Below are positions 1 to 6,470 of a stretch of 10,364 bases of DNA, in pieces. Under the pieces are notes generated by a model, which did not search any database, was not told the origin of the DNA, and was given only the letters and a program-made list of their open reading frames with translations. This DNA is from Elusimicrobiota bacterium. GTDB taxonomy: Bacteria > Elusimicrobiota > UBA8919. Every line of letters begins with the position of its first letter. The stretch's first letter is position 1. The stretch is from the NCBI GenBank assembly GCA_003452965.1, contig DMMW01000031.1, positions 1-10,364 on the forward strand, read 5' to 3'. The translations under genes and the position numbers were made by a program.

Positions 1-1040
1 ACTACATATTCCTTCCATGCATTTGAATGAGGAGTTGCGTCATAATTAGACCCTTTATTACTTGTGTCAATGTTTAAGTTTCCTTTACAAATCAAGACTC
101 CCACAGCGTTACAAGATTTGACAGTGGCATTACCTTCAGCATAGTATGTAGTAAAAATATTTGCTATTGCATTAAAAGGTGCTGCGGAACCGCCGCCATC
201 ATATGCTCCGGTTAAATCTATATTTCCGGTGGTATATGTAGGTATTCCCGTAGCAGTAGTATAAGCTTGAGCATCCGTTTTGTAATTATTGTTAAGTTCC
301 GGAATATCCGGTACATCATACTGGTCATGCCATTCTCTGTACTCATCGTCGCACCATGCCGGACCTGACGTTTGGGTTGTGCCTTCGCTGGGAGGACTGT
401 CATGGTCGTGTGATGAACTCGGGCTGTCATATATATGGACTCTGGCATATTTTCTCGGGAAAAAATTGTCTGCTGAACCGGAAAGAACAATATTAGCTAA
501 TGATGATATAGGACCCCAGTGAACGATGAAGTTTCCGCCAGCATTCACAGCACCGGCTGTTAAGGCGCTAGTTACACCAATTGCTTTGTAATATATCGCT
601 TGTATCGTTCTGGACTCGTTTGTTGTTTTATCTTTCCCTGACGCCTTTATTGTTATCTGGTTTACTTCCGGTCCGCTTGAAAACTTAATTCTATATTCAC
701 CACCCTCAATATCAGAGTAAGTAATATCCCCGTTATAACCTGTAACAGCAGTACCCTCGTAAACGGTATCCCAGATTCCGGTTTCATTTAATTTAAATAT
801 ACCTCTGTCTATTCCAGCTTCGGCAAGATGAAATGCTCGTATAGATTTTGTTTCTTTTACTATTGCTTTTGCTTCAAAACTTGACATATAGACCAACGCA
901 GGTATAACCACACCTATAATCATCGCGATGATTAACATTATGATGACGACTTGTCCCTTTGAAGAAGTGTTACGAGTAACGGGTAATCCCGATGAGACGG
1001 GACGATCTGGATAACGGGTAAATTGATAATTATATTTCAT
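1..1040 (-). CDS. PilX-like type IV minor pilin, 3' end beyond window
   Basis: This frame is open from an ATG at 1040 to the left edge (346 complete codons, no stop), so the C-terminus is missing. A good Shine-Dalgarno AGGAG at 1046-1050 sits 5 nt before the ATG, and the start lies 17 nt after the stop of the upstream pseudopilin, so the two are probably co-transcribed. Residues 28-34 read KGQVVII, followed by a hydrophobic helix to about residue 52 and then a segment containing FHLAEAGIDRG near residues 70-80. This is the pattern of PilX/PilX-N-like minor pilins, which are cleaved by PilD after the Gly and lack the usual Glu at position 5. The exported part is Gly/Ser/Thr-rich, with a His/Asp-rich stretch around residues 210-245 and Cys at about 230, 310 and 318. 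The likely role is a minor pilin or tip subunit anchored in the inner membrane before assembly. Residues 7-25 are encoded by a repeat element. The family call rests on the N-terminus only; the function of the rest is unknown. Confidence 0.75.
   Translation of the reverse strand, partial: MKYNYQFTRYPDRPVSSGLPVTRNTSSKGQVVIIMLIIAMIIGVVIPALVYMSSFEAKAIVKETKSIRAFHLAEAGIDRGIFKLNETGIWDTVYEGTAVTGYNGDITYSDIEGGEYRIKFSSGPEVNQITIKASGKDKTTNESRTIQAIYYKAIGVTSALTAGAVNAGGNFIVHWGPISSLANIVLSGSADNFFPRKYARVHIYDSPSSSHDHDSPPSEGTTQTSGPAWCDDEYREWHDQYDVPDIPELNNNYKTDAQAYTTATGIPTYTTGNIDLTGAYDGGGSAAPFNAIANIFTTYYAEGNATVKSCNAVGVLICKGNLNIDTSNKGSNYDATPHSNAWKEYV
977..1021. repeat. Short repeat element in the prepilin leader
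   Basis: A 10-bp direct repeat TAACGGGTAA occurs at 977-986 and 1012-1021, 35 bp apart. Between the copies is a small GC-rich inverted repeat, TCCCG (987-991) and CGGGA (998-1002), with a 6-nt loop. A further short palindrome GTTAC-GA-GTAAC lies at 970-981. It is richer in GC than the surrounding gene and encodes residues about 7-25 of the PilX-like leader, ahead of the predicted cleavage site. It resembles dispersed repeats that are translated as VTR-type peptides; copies elsewhere in the genome cannot be seen from here. Confidence 0.5.
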
Positions 1041-1057
1041 TATTTCTCCTGCCTTTA

Positions 1058-1546
1058 TCAGTTCATGATTCGGACTTTGGCTATTGACAACTGAAGTGCT
1101 TTTGTATATTCGTTATATGTTCTTTTCTCAAACGTCAGCGAAATATTAATAATTGTTTCATCCGATGTTTGAGGATAAACAAATGAAATGCATCTTAAAG
1201 ATTTGGCAAGAGCCCTTGTTGAATTAATAACTTCATATAGTGTTTGGTCTTTTTGATAATAAACATACGATACATCATTTTTTGTAAAAGATATTCTTGA
1301 ATACGGTGGTTGATTAGAATCGTATCTGTCAATTACTACACTTGTTGCCTCAGCTTGTCTAAGATTCTTATTGATTGCAGATATAGAGGTCCTTCCGTCT
1401 CTTTGTATATCTGTTTTTGCACTTGAAAGTTGCCAGAACTGGATAAATTTTAAAAATAATGATGTCAAAGCCATTGCAATTATGCTGACTGATACAATGT
1501 TTATCATTAATTCAACAAGGGTTAAACCTTTTCTTTTTTTATACAT
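1058..1546 (-). CDS. Type IV pilin-like / pseudopilin (PulG/GspH-type) protein
   Basis: A 162-aa protein starting MYKKRKG. An ATG 13 codons upstream is also in frame, but the 1546 start has a Shine-Dalgarno AGGAA at 1551-1555 and gives a normal short prepilin leader. The class III signal is canonical: basic residues, then KG^LTLVE, with cleavage predicted after Gly7, Glu at mature position 5 (Glu12) and a hydrophobic helix of about 25 residues. The rest, with regular polar and aromatic strands, resembles minor pseudopilins of the PulJ/GspJ or PilW kind, though I cannot assign the subfamily. It would be processed by prepilin peptidase and built into a pilus or pseudopilus. It lies between the giant prepilin and the PilX-like gene and ends 17 nt before the latter. 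The prepilin call is firm; the specific role is not. Confidence 0.85.
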   Translation of the reverse strand: MYKKRKGLTLVELMINIVSVSIIAMALTSLFLKFIQFWQLSSAKTDIQRDGRTSISAINKNLRQAEATSVVIDRYDSNQPPYSRISFTKNDVSYVYYQKDQTLYEVINSTRALAKSLRCISFVYPQTSDETIINISLTFEKRTYNEYTKALQLSIAKVRIMN

Positions 1547-1550
1547 TTTT

Positions 1551-1555
1551 TTCCT
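1551..1555 (-). promoter_or_regulatory. RBS that sets the pseudopilin start
   Basis: On the minus strand AGGAA lies 4 nt before the ATG at 1546. The longer in-frame start at 1585 has no comparable site and would put 13 extra hydrophobic residues before the leader, so the 1546 start is preferred. Confidence 0.6.
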
Positions 1556-1598
1556 GTTAGAGAAAGATATTAACATAATAACCACTGATATAGCGTAA

Positions 1599-1628
1599 TA
1601 GAGAACAATTAAAAAACTTTATTCTCTA
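1599..1628 (-). other. Inverted repeat in the prepilin intergenic gap
   Basis: A perfect 7-bp inverted repeat, TAGAGAA (1599-1605) and TTCTCTA (1622-1628), with a 16-nt loop lies just after the stop of the giant prepilin gene. No U-tract follows on the minus strand, so it is not a convincing intrinsic terminator. It could affect mRNA processing or set the ratio of the upstream and downstream pilin messages, or be chance in AT-rich DNA. Confidence 0.25.
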
Positions 1629-1634
1629 ATGGGA

Positions 1635-4256
1635 TTAGGGCCAAGTTCCGGTGAAGTTTACGGTTGCTGAAGGTGATGAAACACTTACTGAAATTGCGGA
1701 ACTACCTGTCTTAGTTTCAGTAACAACTGTATCACCGGAAGTTTTTGTGTACCATGCACGAATATAATAATCAAAACCTTTCCTTACCTGAATTTCATAT
1801 GCACCATCTGAATCTGAAATAGCACCGTATATATTATTTGAAGTTCTTAAAGAGGAGTCAATCATAGGCGGTGATTCAGCAGGAGCACTTCCTGAAGTTG
1901 CCATAAGTAATACACCTGTTGTTATAGTGTTTCCTTCCTCTGAGACAGAGCCACTGATTTTTCCCCAGGTAGAAGTTATAGTAAAATTTTTATTGATTAA
2001 TTCATTCCCCTGAGATATCGTTATCGGGTTTAACCATGGTCCGTCATAATCATAATCGTCTAATGCATCCAATATTGGGAAAACGACAATATCATCTGCT
2101 ACTTTTACACCTTTTAATAGATAAGTGCCGTCTGCTCCAGAGACAGTATCTATGCAAAAAGAGGCATTTGTACTTGTTGAAACAACTGTGATATACGGCA
2201 TAGCGTCACCCGAAGAATTTTTTGTGATTCCCGCAATAGTTCCTGCCGGATAAAGTTCCAGATTATCAGTAGTAACAGATTTACCTTCGGTAACTTCAAC
2301 ATTTTTAAAATCTTCAGTCCAATCTATATCATCGCAATTTGCGTTGGCTTTGATTGTATAAGAACCTACAGATAAGGAAAAATTAAAGTTACCGCTTGCG
2401 TCGGTTGTTACCGGTGATAAACCGCTTGCTGTAACCTCAATGCCTGGTATTCCTGTTGATGTCCCGGCTTGGACTACTTTACCTGAAACAAATCCGCCGG
2501 TAGATGGCGAAGAGAGAATAACAACGTTTAATTTAGTGGATGCATAAACTGGGTATATTGGTGAAGTAGAATTATTTGGAATTGCCGTACCAACACCGTA
2601 ATTTACTGAGACATTTGATATCTCCCTAAAATAACTGCCCGATGTAATGTATATTGTCCATGTACCGGTAGCAACGTTAAGTGAAAAATATCCGTTAGGT
2701 CTATTGTTATCTTTATAATATGCAGTTGTTGGTGAAGCAAGTCCATCGTTTGCAGAAATAACAGCACCATATGCTGGTGTTCCACTTGCGGGATGAGTAG
2801 AAACAGAAGAATTATATGGACAAAGATTGGGAATAACTCCGTAATAAAAATCATCACTATTTTTATTTGAATCATATGCTCCGCCGCCACGAACATTGTT
2901 GACATATCCATATGTCTGACCTGTATAATGAAATCTTAAAAGCTGTTTTCCCGGTATGATTGGAGAATAACCTGCATCAACATATTTATATCCTTCAGTT
3001 TCGATTGCCTTAGAAGGTGGATCTGCACCTAAACCCGCTGTTTTTCCCCATGCGACTGAGTCAATTTTTCTGGTTAGCGATTCTGCAAATGTTGCCGCAG
3101 TATATGATAATATTATTCCGCCCGGAACGGAATTCTTAATACCGTTTTGATAGGGACCACCAATGCATTGATCGTAAGTTGCATCCGCATTCACACTTAC
3201 ACCATTTATATAAATGGTGCCTGTGTTTGCTATCAAATAATATCCGTAAGATGAGATTGTATCGTTATGGCATACAAGTATTGCTGTGCCAGAATCACCC
3301 CCCCCAGGATCGTTGTCGTCTTTATCAATATAATGTATAGTTTTATCACTCATAGTCCATGCCCATGTAGTAGGATTGTAAAGTTGGATGTATTCTTGCT
3401 CATTACCGCTATAATCGGTGGATGCAGCTATCAAGGAAATTTGAAGATGGTCGTTAAACACTACCCAGCCGGTGACTGTGCCGGTGAGTTTTTGGGTTAG
3501 TTGGATGTTTTGGTTGACTGATACGTCAAGATTTGCGGTTGTGTTCGCCCAGTATCCGTTTTTTGATGCTGAAACTTGTATCTTCGCAGGAGATGTGGTT
3601 TTTATTAAATAATAACCTGTTGAAGAGGTCTGTGATGTCCAGCTAAGGTTTTGTAATATTTCTACTGATGCACCTGAAATTCCTACTGCGGTACCAGTTG
3701 TTGTAATAAAACCGTACACTACACCACCCAATGTAGCTCTGTTTGGATCATCTCTCAAATTATATAAAGAGAGTGTTTTTTCTTCATTACCTTCATTCCA
3801 TTTTATTTCCACTTTAATTTTCTTTATACCTTCGTCGGATGCGGTTGGTGTCATTGTTGAAATCATTGTATCACCACCAACAACCTCTTCCCTGGCACGC
3901 CAAACAGTTGTGTATCTCCTGAAAGTAGCATCGCCTACTCTTAGAGTTTCGGGTTGATATTCCGTATTTGTATTGTCATAACCGTAGGTGGCTAAATCGC
4001 TGTATGATGTGATTAAAAGACGGGCATAAGAATAGTTTTTTAAAGATTCTACTTTTTCCTGGGCAAGATTATTAGCAATCGTTCTGGTTTTGGAAGTTAT
4101 AAGACCTTTACCGATAGTGCCGAATGTTGTAATTACTCCCAGTATAACTATACTTATTACAAGTATAGTTACCATTATTTCAACTTGGGAAAAACCTGAA
4201 ATATTTCTAATTTTATTCAAGAATATCTTATATATAAAATTGCTTTTATTTTTCAT
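1635..4256 (-). CDS. Giant prepilin with lamin-tail-like and carboxypeptidase-regulatory-like domains
   Basis: An 873-aa protein. Residues 20-26 read SGFSQVE, a prepilin cleavage site (after Gly21, with Glu26 as mature Glu5), followed by a hydrophobic helix to about residue 46 and an amphipathic segment typical of pilins. Residues about 178-256 look like a carboxypeptidase-D regulatory-like beta-sandwich. Residues about 260-477 carry lamin-tail (LTD) landmarks in order: EYIQLYNP (288-295), YYLIANTG (339-346), IDSVAWG (398-404) and DSNKNSDDF (462-470). Four more beta-sandwich-like units follow at about 478-580, 585-668, 670-757 and 763-870, several with the G-x-V-x-G and D-x-x-G-x-Y/F pattern of the carboxypeptidase-regulatory/CNA-B type. 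It is far larger than ordinary pilins, so a tip adhesin or a surface protein displayed on a pilus is likely, which is inference. It is the first gene after a clear promoter and heads a three-gene pilin cluster. No Shine-Dalgarno is visible before the ATG. Domain borders are by eye. Confidence 0.85.
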   Translation of the reverse strand: MKNKSNFIYKIFLNKIRNISGFSQVEIMVTILVISIVILGVITTFGTIGKGLITSKTRTIANNLAQEKVESLKNYSYARLLITSYSDLATYGYDNTNTEYQPETLRVGDATFRRYTTVWRAREEVVGGDTMISTMTPTASDEGIKKIKVEIKWNEGNEEKTLSLYNLRDDPNRATLGGVVYGFITTTGTAVGISGASVEILQNLSWTSQTSSTGYYLIKTTSPAKIQVSASKNGYWANTTANLDVSVNQNIQLTQKLTGTVTGWVVFNDHLQISLIAASTDYSGNEQEYIQLYNPTTWAWTMSDKTIHYIDKDDNDPGGGDSGTAILVCHNDTISSYGYYLIANTGTIYINGVSVNADATYDQCIGGPYQNGIKNSVPGGIILSYTAATFAESLTRKIDSVAWGKTAGLGADPPSKAIETEGYKYVDAGYSPIIPGKQLLRFHYTGQTYGYVNNVRGGGAYDSNKNSDDFYYGVIPNLCPYNSSVSTHPASGTPAYGAVISANDGLASPTTAYYKDNNRPNGYFSLNVATGTWTIYITSGSYFREISNVSVNYGVGTAIPNNSTSPIYPVYASTKLNVVILSSPSTGGFVSGKVVQAGTSTGIPGIEVTASGLSPVTTDASGNFNFSLSVGSYTIKANANCDDIDWTEDFKNVEVTEGKSVTTDNLELYPAGTIAGITKNSSGDAMPYITVVSTSTNASFCIDTVSGADGTYLLKGVKVADDIVVFPILDALDDYDYDGPWLNPITISQGNELINKNFTITSTWGKISGSVSEEGNTITTGVLLMATSGSAPAESPPMIDSSLRTSNNIYGAISDSDGAYEIQVRKGFDYYIRAWYTKTSGDTVVTETKTGSSAISVSVSSPSATVNFTGTWP

Positions 4257-4282
4257 ATGGATTATATCTGGGTATGTTATAA

Positions 4283-4311
4283 TTTATAACACAAAACAGG
4301 CAAAAAGTCAA
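4283..4311 (-). promoter_or_regulatory. Sigma70-type promoter of the pilin cluster
   Basis: On the minus strand a -35 box TTGACT (4306-4311) and a -10 box TATAAA (4283-4288) are separated by exactly 17 bp. Transcription would begin around 4276, leaving a leader of about 20 nt before the ATG at 4256. The -10 box lies inside a perfect palindrome, GTTATAA-T-TTATAAC (4276-4290), which could be an operator or may simply reflect AT-rich composition. Confidence 0.6.
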
Positions 4312-4324
4312 GTAGTTTTTAATT

Positions 4325-4355
4325 CAGTAAACAGTATACAGTATACAGGATACAG
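4325..4355. repeat. Heptamer tandem repeat
   Basis: Four consecutive 7-mers, CAGTAAA, CAGTATA, CAGTATA and CAGGATA, followed by CAG. The array ends nearest the pilin promoter 13 bp from the -35 box, so copy-number change could alter promoter upstream spacing. Confidence 0.7.
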
Positions 4356-4388
4356 TTTAAAGAAAAATAATAAATAAAAATTAAATCT

Positions 4389-4408
4389 ACATAGTAAGAG
4401 CTATATGT
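4389..4408 (-). terminator. Weak candidate terminator after lptD
   Basis: On the minus strand ACATATAG and CTATGT can form a bulged stem around a 6-nt loop, and the sequence that follows contains ATTTAATTTTTATTT. The stem is AT-rich and weak, and it also lies within the inverted-repeat element, so its role as a terminator is uncertain. Confidence 0.25.
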
Positions 4409-4429
4409 TGTTTACTGAGTGCTGCCTTT

Positions 4430-6313
4430 CTAATATCGCCAGGGGTACCAATTCCTTGCTTCGTTTTCAGGGTATCCTTCTTTCTTTTCTACCGCGCCCG
4501 GTTTTATCCTTATGTTAAACCATAGCTCGTAATAGTTTTCTTTTTGGTCAATTGGAATTCTTTCTAAGTAAGAAAAAGCAGCTTCCCAACAGTGTAAGTC
4601 TCTGTATATTTTTATCGCTTTTTCATAATATCTTAGATTAGAAAAATTTTCAAAGTTATAAAAATCATAATTGAAAGATGTTTGCATCTTATAAGCGATT
4701 TCCCAATGTCTTGTAGGTCTAATACCGGTTTCGGTAAACAATGTAAGTTGTCCGGGCTTGGAACGGTTATACGAAATACCATCTCTTATATAAATATCGT
4801 TTTTTAGTTTTAAGTATGAATCAAGTTGCACTGAATTAGGTTTTCTATATACAACATTATAATCATTTTTGTAATATATATTAAGAGATCTATTGGGACT
4901 ATAATCAATTTCTGTGGTTATGCCCTCAAGTCGGTTTCTCAATGATTTTATTTCTTCGTTGAGCATTCTGCGTATGTTCAATGCCGTAAAAGCTCTTATA
5001 GTCATATTGTCCAGATATACGGACTGAACAGTTTTTAATTTATTTAATAATACGCCGTGATAATCGTCGTGTCGAATATGCGGTTGTTGTTCAAATTCAT
5101 GGATAAATTGGTGATTCAAAGAACGAGTAGAACGGATATTTAAATTTAAATTTGTTCTATATTTCCAGAGATAAACGTCTTTTTCTATAAAGGTTACTTC
5201 ATCTCTATTTCGCCAAATCTGGGTAAATCCTACCGATGATGTTAGTGAAATCCTTCTTGTTAAGTTTAGCGGATTTGAAAAGTAAATATCTCCTAAGGCT
5301 GATGTTGTATAGGCACCGGTAGAAATAAATGATTTGTCCCATGTCCTTGCTCCACGTAAATTTAATTCATAATAAAGCGGTAATTTTCTTATTTTAATTT
5401 GTCTGGTTGTAAATGAAACAGAAGGTACTGCAAGGGAAGTTTGTAAATATTTATTTTTTGTTTTATTAAATTCATCGAATCTTGAAAAAGATATTCGGGT
5501 TGTTGTTTGTTCTTTGTTTTTTGTAAAAGATATTGAAGATTCCAAAGCGCCGTATATTTTTATCCAATCATCGGTATAGTATGCGTTAAATGATTCATCG
5601 CTTGCATAATTTGAATTGACCTGGGTAAACCAGTTATGTCCCAGATTCTGCCAGTGGTAAATTCGGGCATTCCATCTTTTTGTGATGCCCGGTATGGACT
5701 GAAAGTTTTTTTCATCTATGCGGTAGCCATAAATTGTGCCTTTAATTTCATCTTTTTTTCCGTATAAGAACTCTCCTCCTTTTCCCCAGCCTTTATAGGT
5801 AAAATAATCAATGTATAGTTTTCCGTAAATATAATCTGAAAAAGGGTAACCTAAAATACCTTTTGCAAAAAAACTATCACGATTACTGTAACCCGGCTTA
5901 ATTTCAATTTTATATTTTTTTTCCTTTAGCGATTTGTAATAATACGGAAGTACAGCCGAAGGAAAATCGCCCAAGTATAACATAACGTTGGTTGCGGTTA
6001 TTCGCTTATTCATTATAAGGTGTGCTTTATTAGCGTAATATTTGTAGTGCGGATTTTCAAGATTACAGGTTGTGAAGTAAAGATGCTTGAGCATTAGTTC
6101 CCTTGTTTTTGTATAAGCTTCTATTTCATCACAATGCAAGAATAAATCTCCAGTTTTCATTTCTACGTTTCCAGAAAAAATTGTTTTTCCATGCAATTTA
6201 TCAAATTGGACTTTGTCAGATATTATAGCTATTTCCTGTGCGCAATAAAGGTAATTAAAAATGAAAAATGAAAAATTAAAAATGAAAAGAACACCTCCCA
6301 GAAATGGTTTCAT
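4430..6313 (-). CDS. lptD: LptD/OstA-like LPS-assembly outer-membrane protein
   Basis: A 627-aa protein from the chosen start MKPFLGG. It has a signal-peptide-like N-terminus (hydrophobic residues 5-23, with possible cleavage near YCA/QE). An OstA/LptA-like jellyroll segment follows at about 28-125, with SDKVQFDK, FSGNVEM and ATNVMLYLG, then a long beta-barrel rich in aromatic strands. Landmarks typical of LptD are TTCNLENPHY (81-90), LPYYYKSLKEKKYKIEIKPGYS (about 122-143) and a closing segment around LHCWEAAFSYLER. LptD receives lipopolysaccharide from the Lpt bridge and inserts it into the outer leaflet. It is shorter than the roughly 780 residues of the E. coli protein. In-frame ATGs at 6415 and 6445 would prepend up to 44 residues encoded by a dispersed palindromic repeat; they have no Shine-Dalgarno and would spoil the signal peptide, so 6313 is preferred. 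The 6313 start also lacks a Shine-Dalgarno, so the start is uncertain. It follows the ROK gene. Confidence 0.8.
   Translation of the reverse strand: MKPFLGGVLFIFNFSFFIFNYLYCAQEIAIISDKVQFDKLHGKTIFSGNVEMKTGDLFLHCDEIEAYTKTRELMLKHLYFTTCNLENPHYKYYANKAHLIMNKRITATNVMLYLGDFPSAVLPYYYKSLKEKKYKIEIKPGYSNRDSFFAKGILGYPFSDYIYGKLYIDYFTYKGWGKGGEFLYGKKDEIKGTIYGYRIDEKNFQSIPGITKRWNARIYHWQNLGHNWFTQVNSNYASDESFNAYYTDDWIKIYGALESSISFTKNKEQTTTRISFSRFDEFNKTKNKYLQTSLAVPSVSFTTRQIKIRKLPLYYELNLRGARTWDKSFISTGAYTTSALGDIYFSNPLNLTRRISLTSSVGFTQIWRNRDEVTFIEKDVYLWKYRTNLNLNIRSTRSLNHQFIHEFEQQPHIRHDDYHGVLLNKLKTVQSVYLDNMTIRAFTALNIRRMLNEEIKSLRNRLEGITTEIDYSPNRSLNIYYKNDYNVVYRKPNSVQLDSYLKLKNDIYIRDGISYNRSKPGQLTLFTETGIRPTRHWEIAYKMQTSFNYDFYNFENFSNLRYYEKAIKIYRDLHCWEAAFSYLERIPIDQKENYYELWFNIRIKPGAVEKKEGYPENEARNWYPWRY
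6253..6289. repeat. A-rich 21-bp-period repeat within the LptD signal peptide
   Basis: AATTAAAAATGAAA occurs at 6253-6266 and again at 6274-6287, a period of 21 bp (7 codons). On the coding strand the unit yields FIFNFSFFIFN, the hydrophobic core (residues 10-20) of the predicted signal peptide. Similar sequences are seen as dispersed repeats in some AT-rich genomes, as I recall; this window alone shows only the internal repetition. Confidence 0.55.
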
Positions 6314-6319
6314 TTTTGA

Positions 6320-6398
6320 TGTCATTCTGAACGACCGAATGGAGTGAATAATCTCAAAGAATAGATACTTCGGTCGACGCAGTGACCTCAGTATGACA
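6320..6398. repeat. Dispersed palindromic repeat (REP/BIME-like) before lptD
   Basis: An imperfect palindrome of 79 bp: TGTCAT (6320-6325) with ATGACA (6393-6398), and CGACCGAA (6332-6339) with TTCGGTCG (6369-6376). It matches the general TGTCATTCTGA...GACCGAA...TCAGTATGACA type of dispersed repeat that I recall from many uncultured bacterial genomes. It lies 6 nt upstream of the preferred lptD start and is open in the lptD frame, which is why longer starts at 6415 and 6445 look possible. No flanking duplication was found. Confidence 0.7.
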
Positions 6399-6470
6399 GA
6401 TTGTTTATAACTCATAATGGTTTGGTATGTAGTATCTAATCTCATAATAACTATAATTGTTTTTATTAAC

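Larger units (their letters stand above)
4324..4418. repeat. MITE-like element with ~15-bp terminal inverted repeats
   Basis: TCAGTAAACAGTATA at 4324-4338 is matched in inverted orientation at 4404-4418 (13 of 15 identical, the outer 10 perfect). The 95-bp unit fills most of the gap between lptD and the giant prepilin. Its left part is a heptamer tandem array. No target-site duplication is obvious at its edges. It carries no coding capacity. It may be a small non-autonomous mobile element or a large intergenic hairpin. Confidence 0.5.

Noticed and set aside
218..490. Open frame on the minus strand within the PilX-like gene
   Set aside because: It overlaps the true pilin frame, which is open from 1040 to the window edge with an RBS and a pilin signal; this one has neither domain nor RBS.
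4090..4377. Plus-strand open frame of 95 codons at the prepilin 5' end
   Set aside because: It is antisense to the prepilin helix, runs through the promoter and heptamer repeat, and has no RBS or recognisable domain.
6292..6298. GGAGGTG inside lptD, 8 nt before an ATT codon
   Set aside because: It resembles a Shine-Dalgarno but would need an ATT start inside the signal peptide; it is more simply read as Gly-Gly-Val codons.
6320..6398. Target-site duplication around the lptD-proximal palindrome
   Set aside because: No flanking direct repeat longer than about 3 bp was found.
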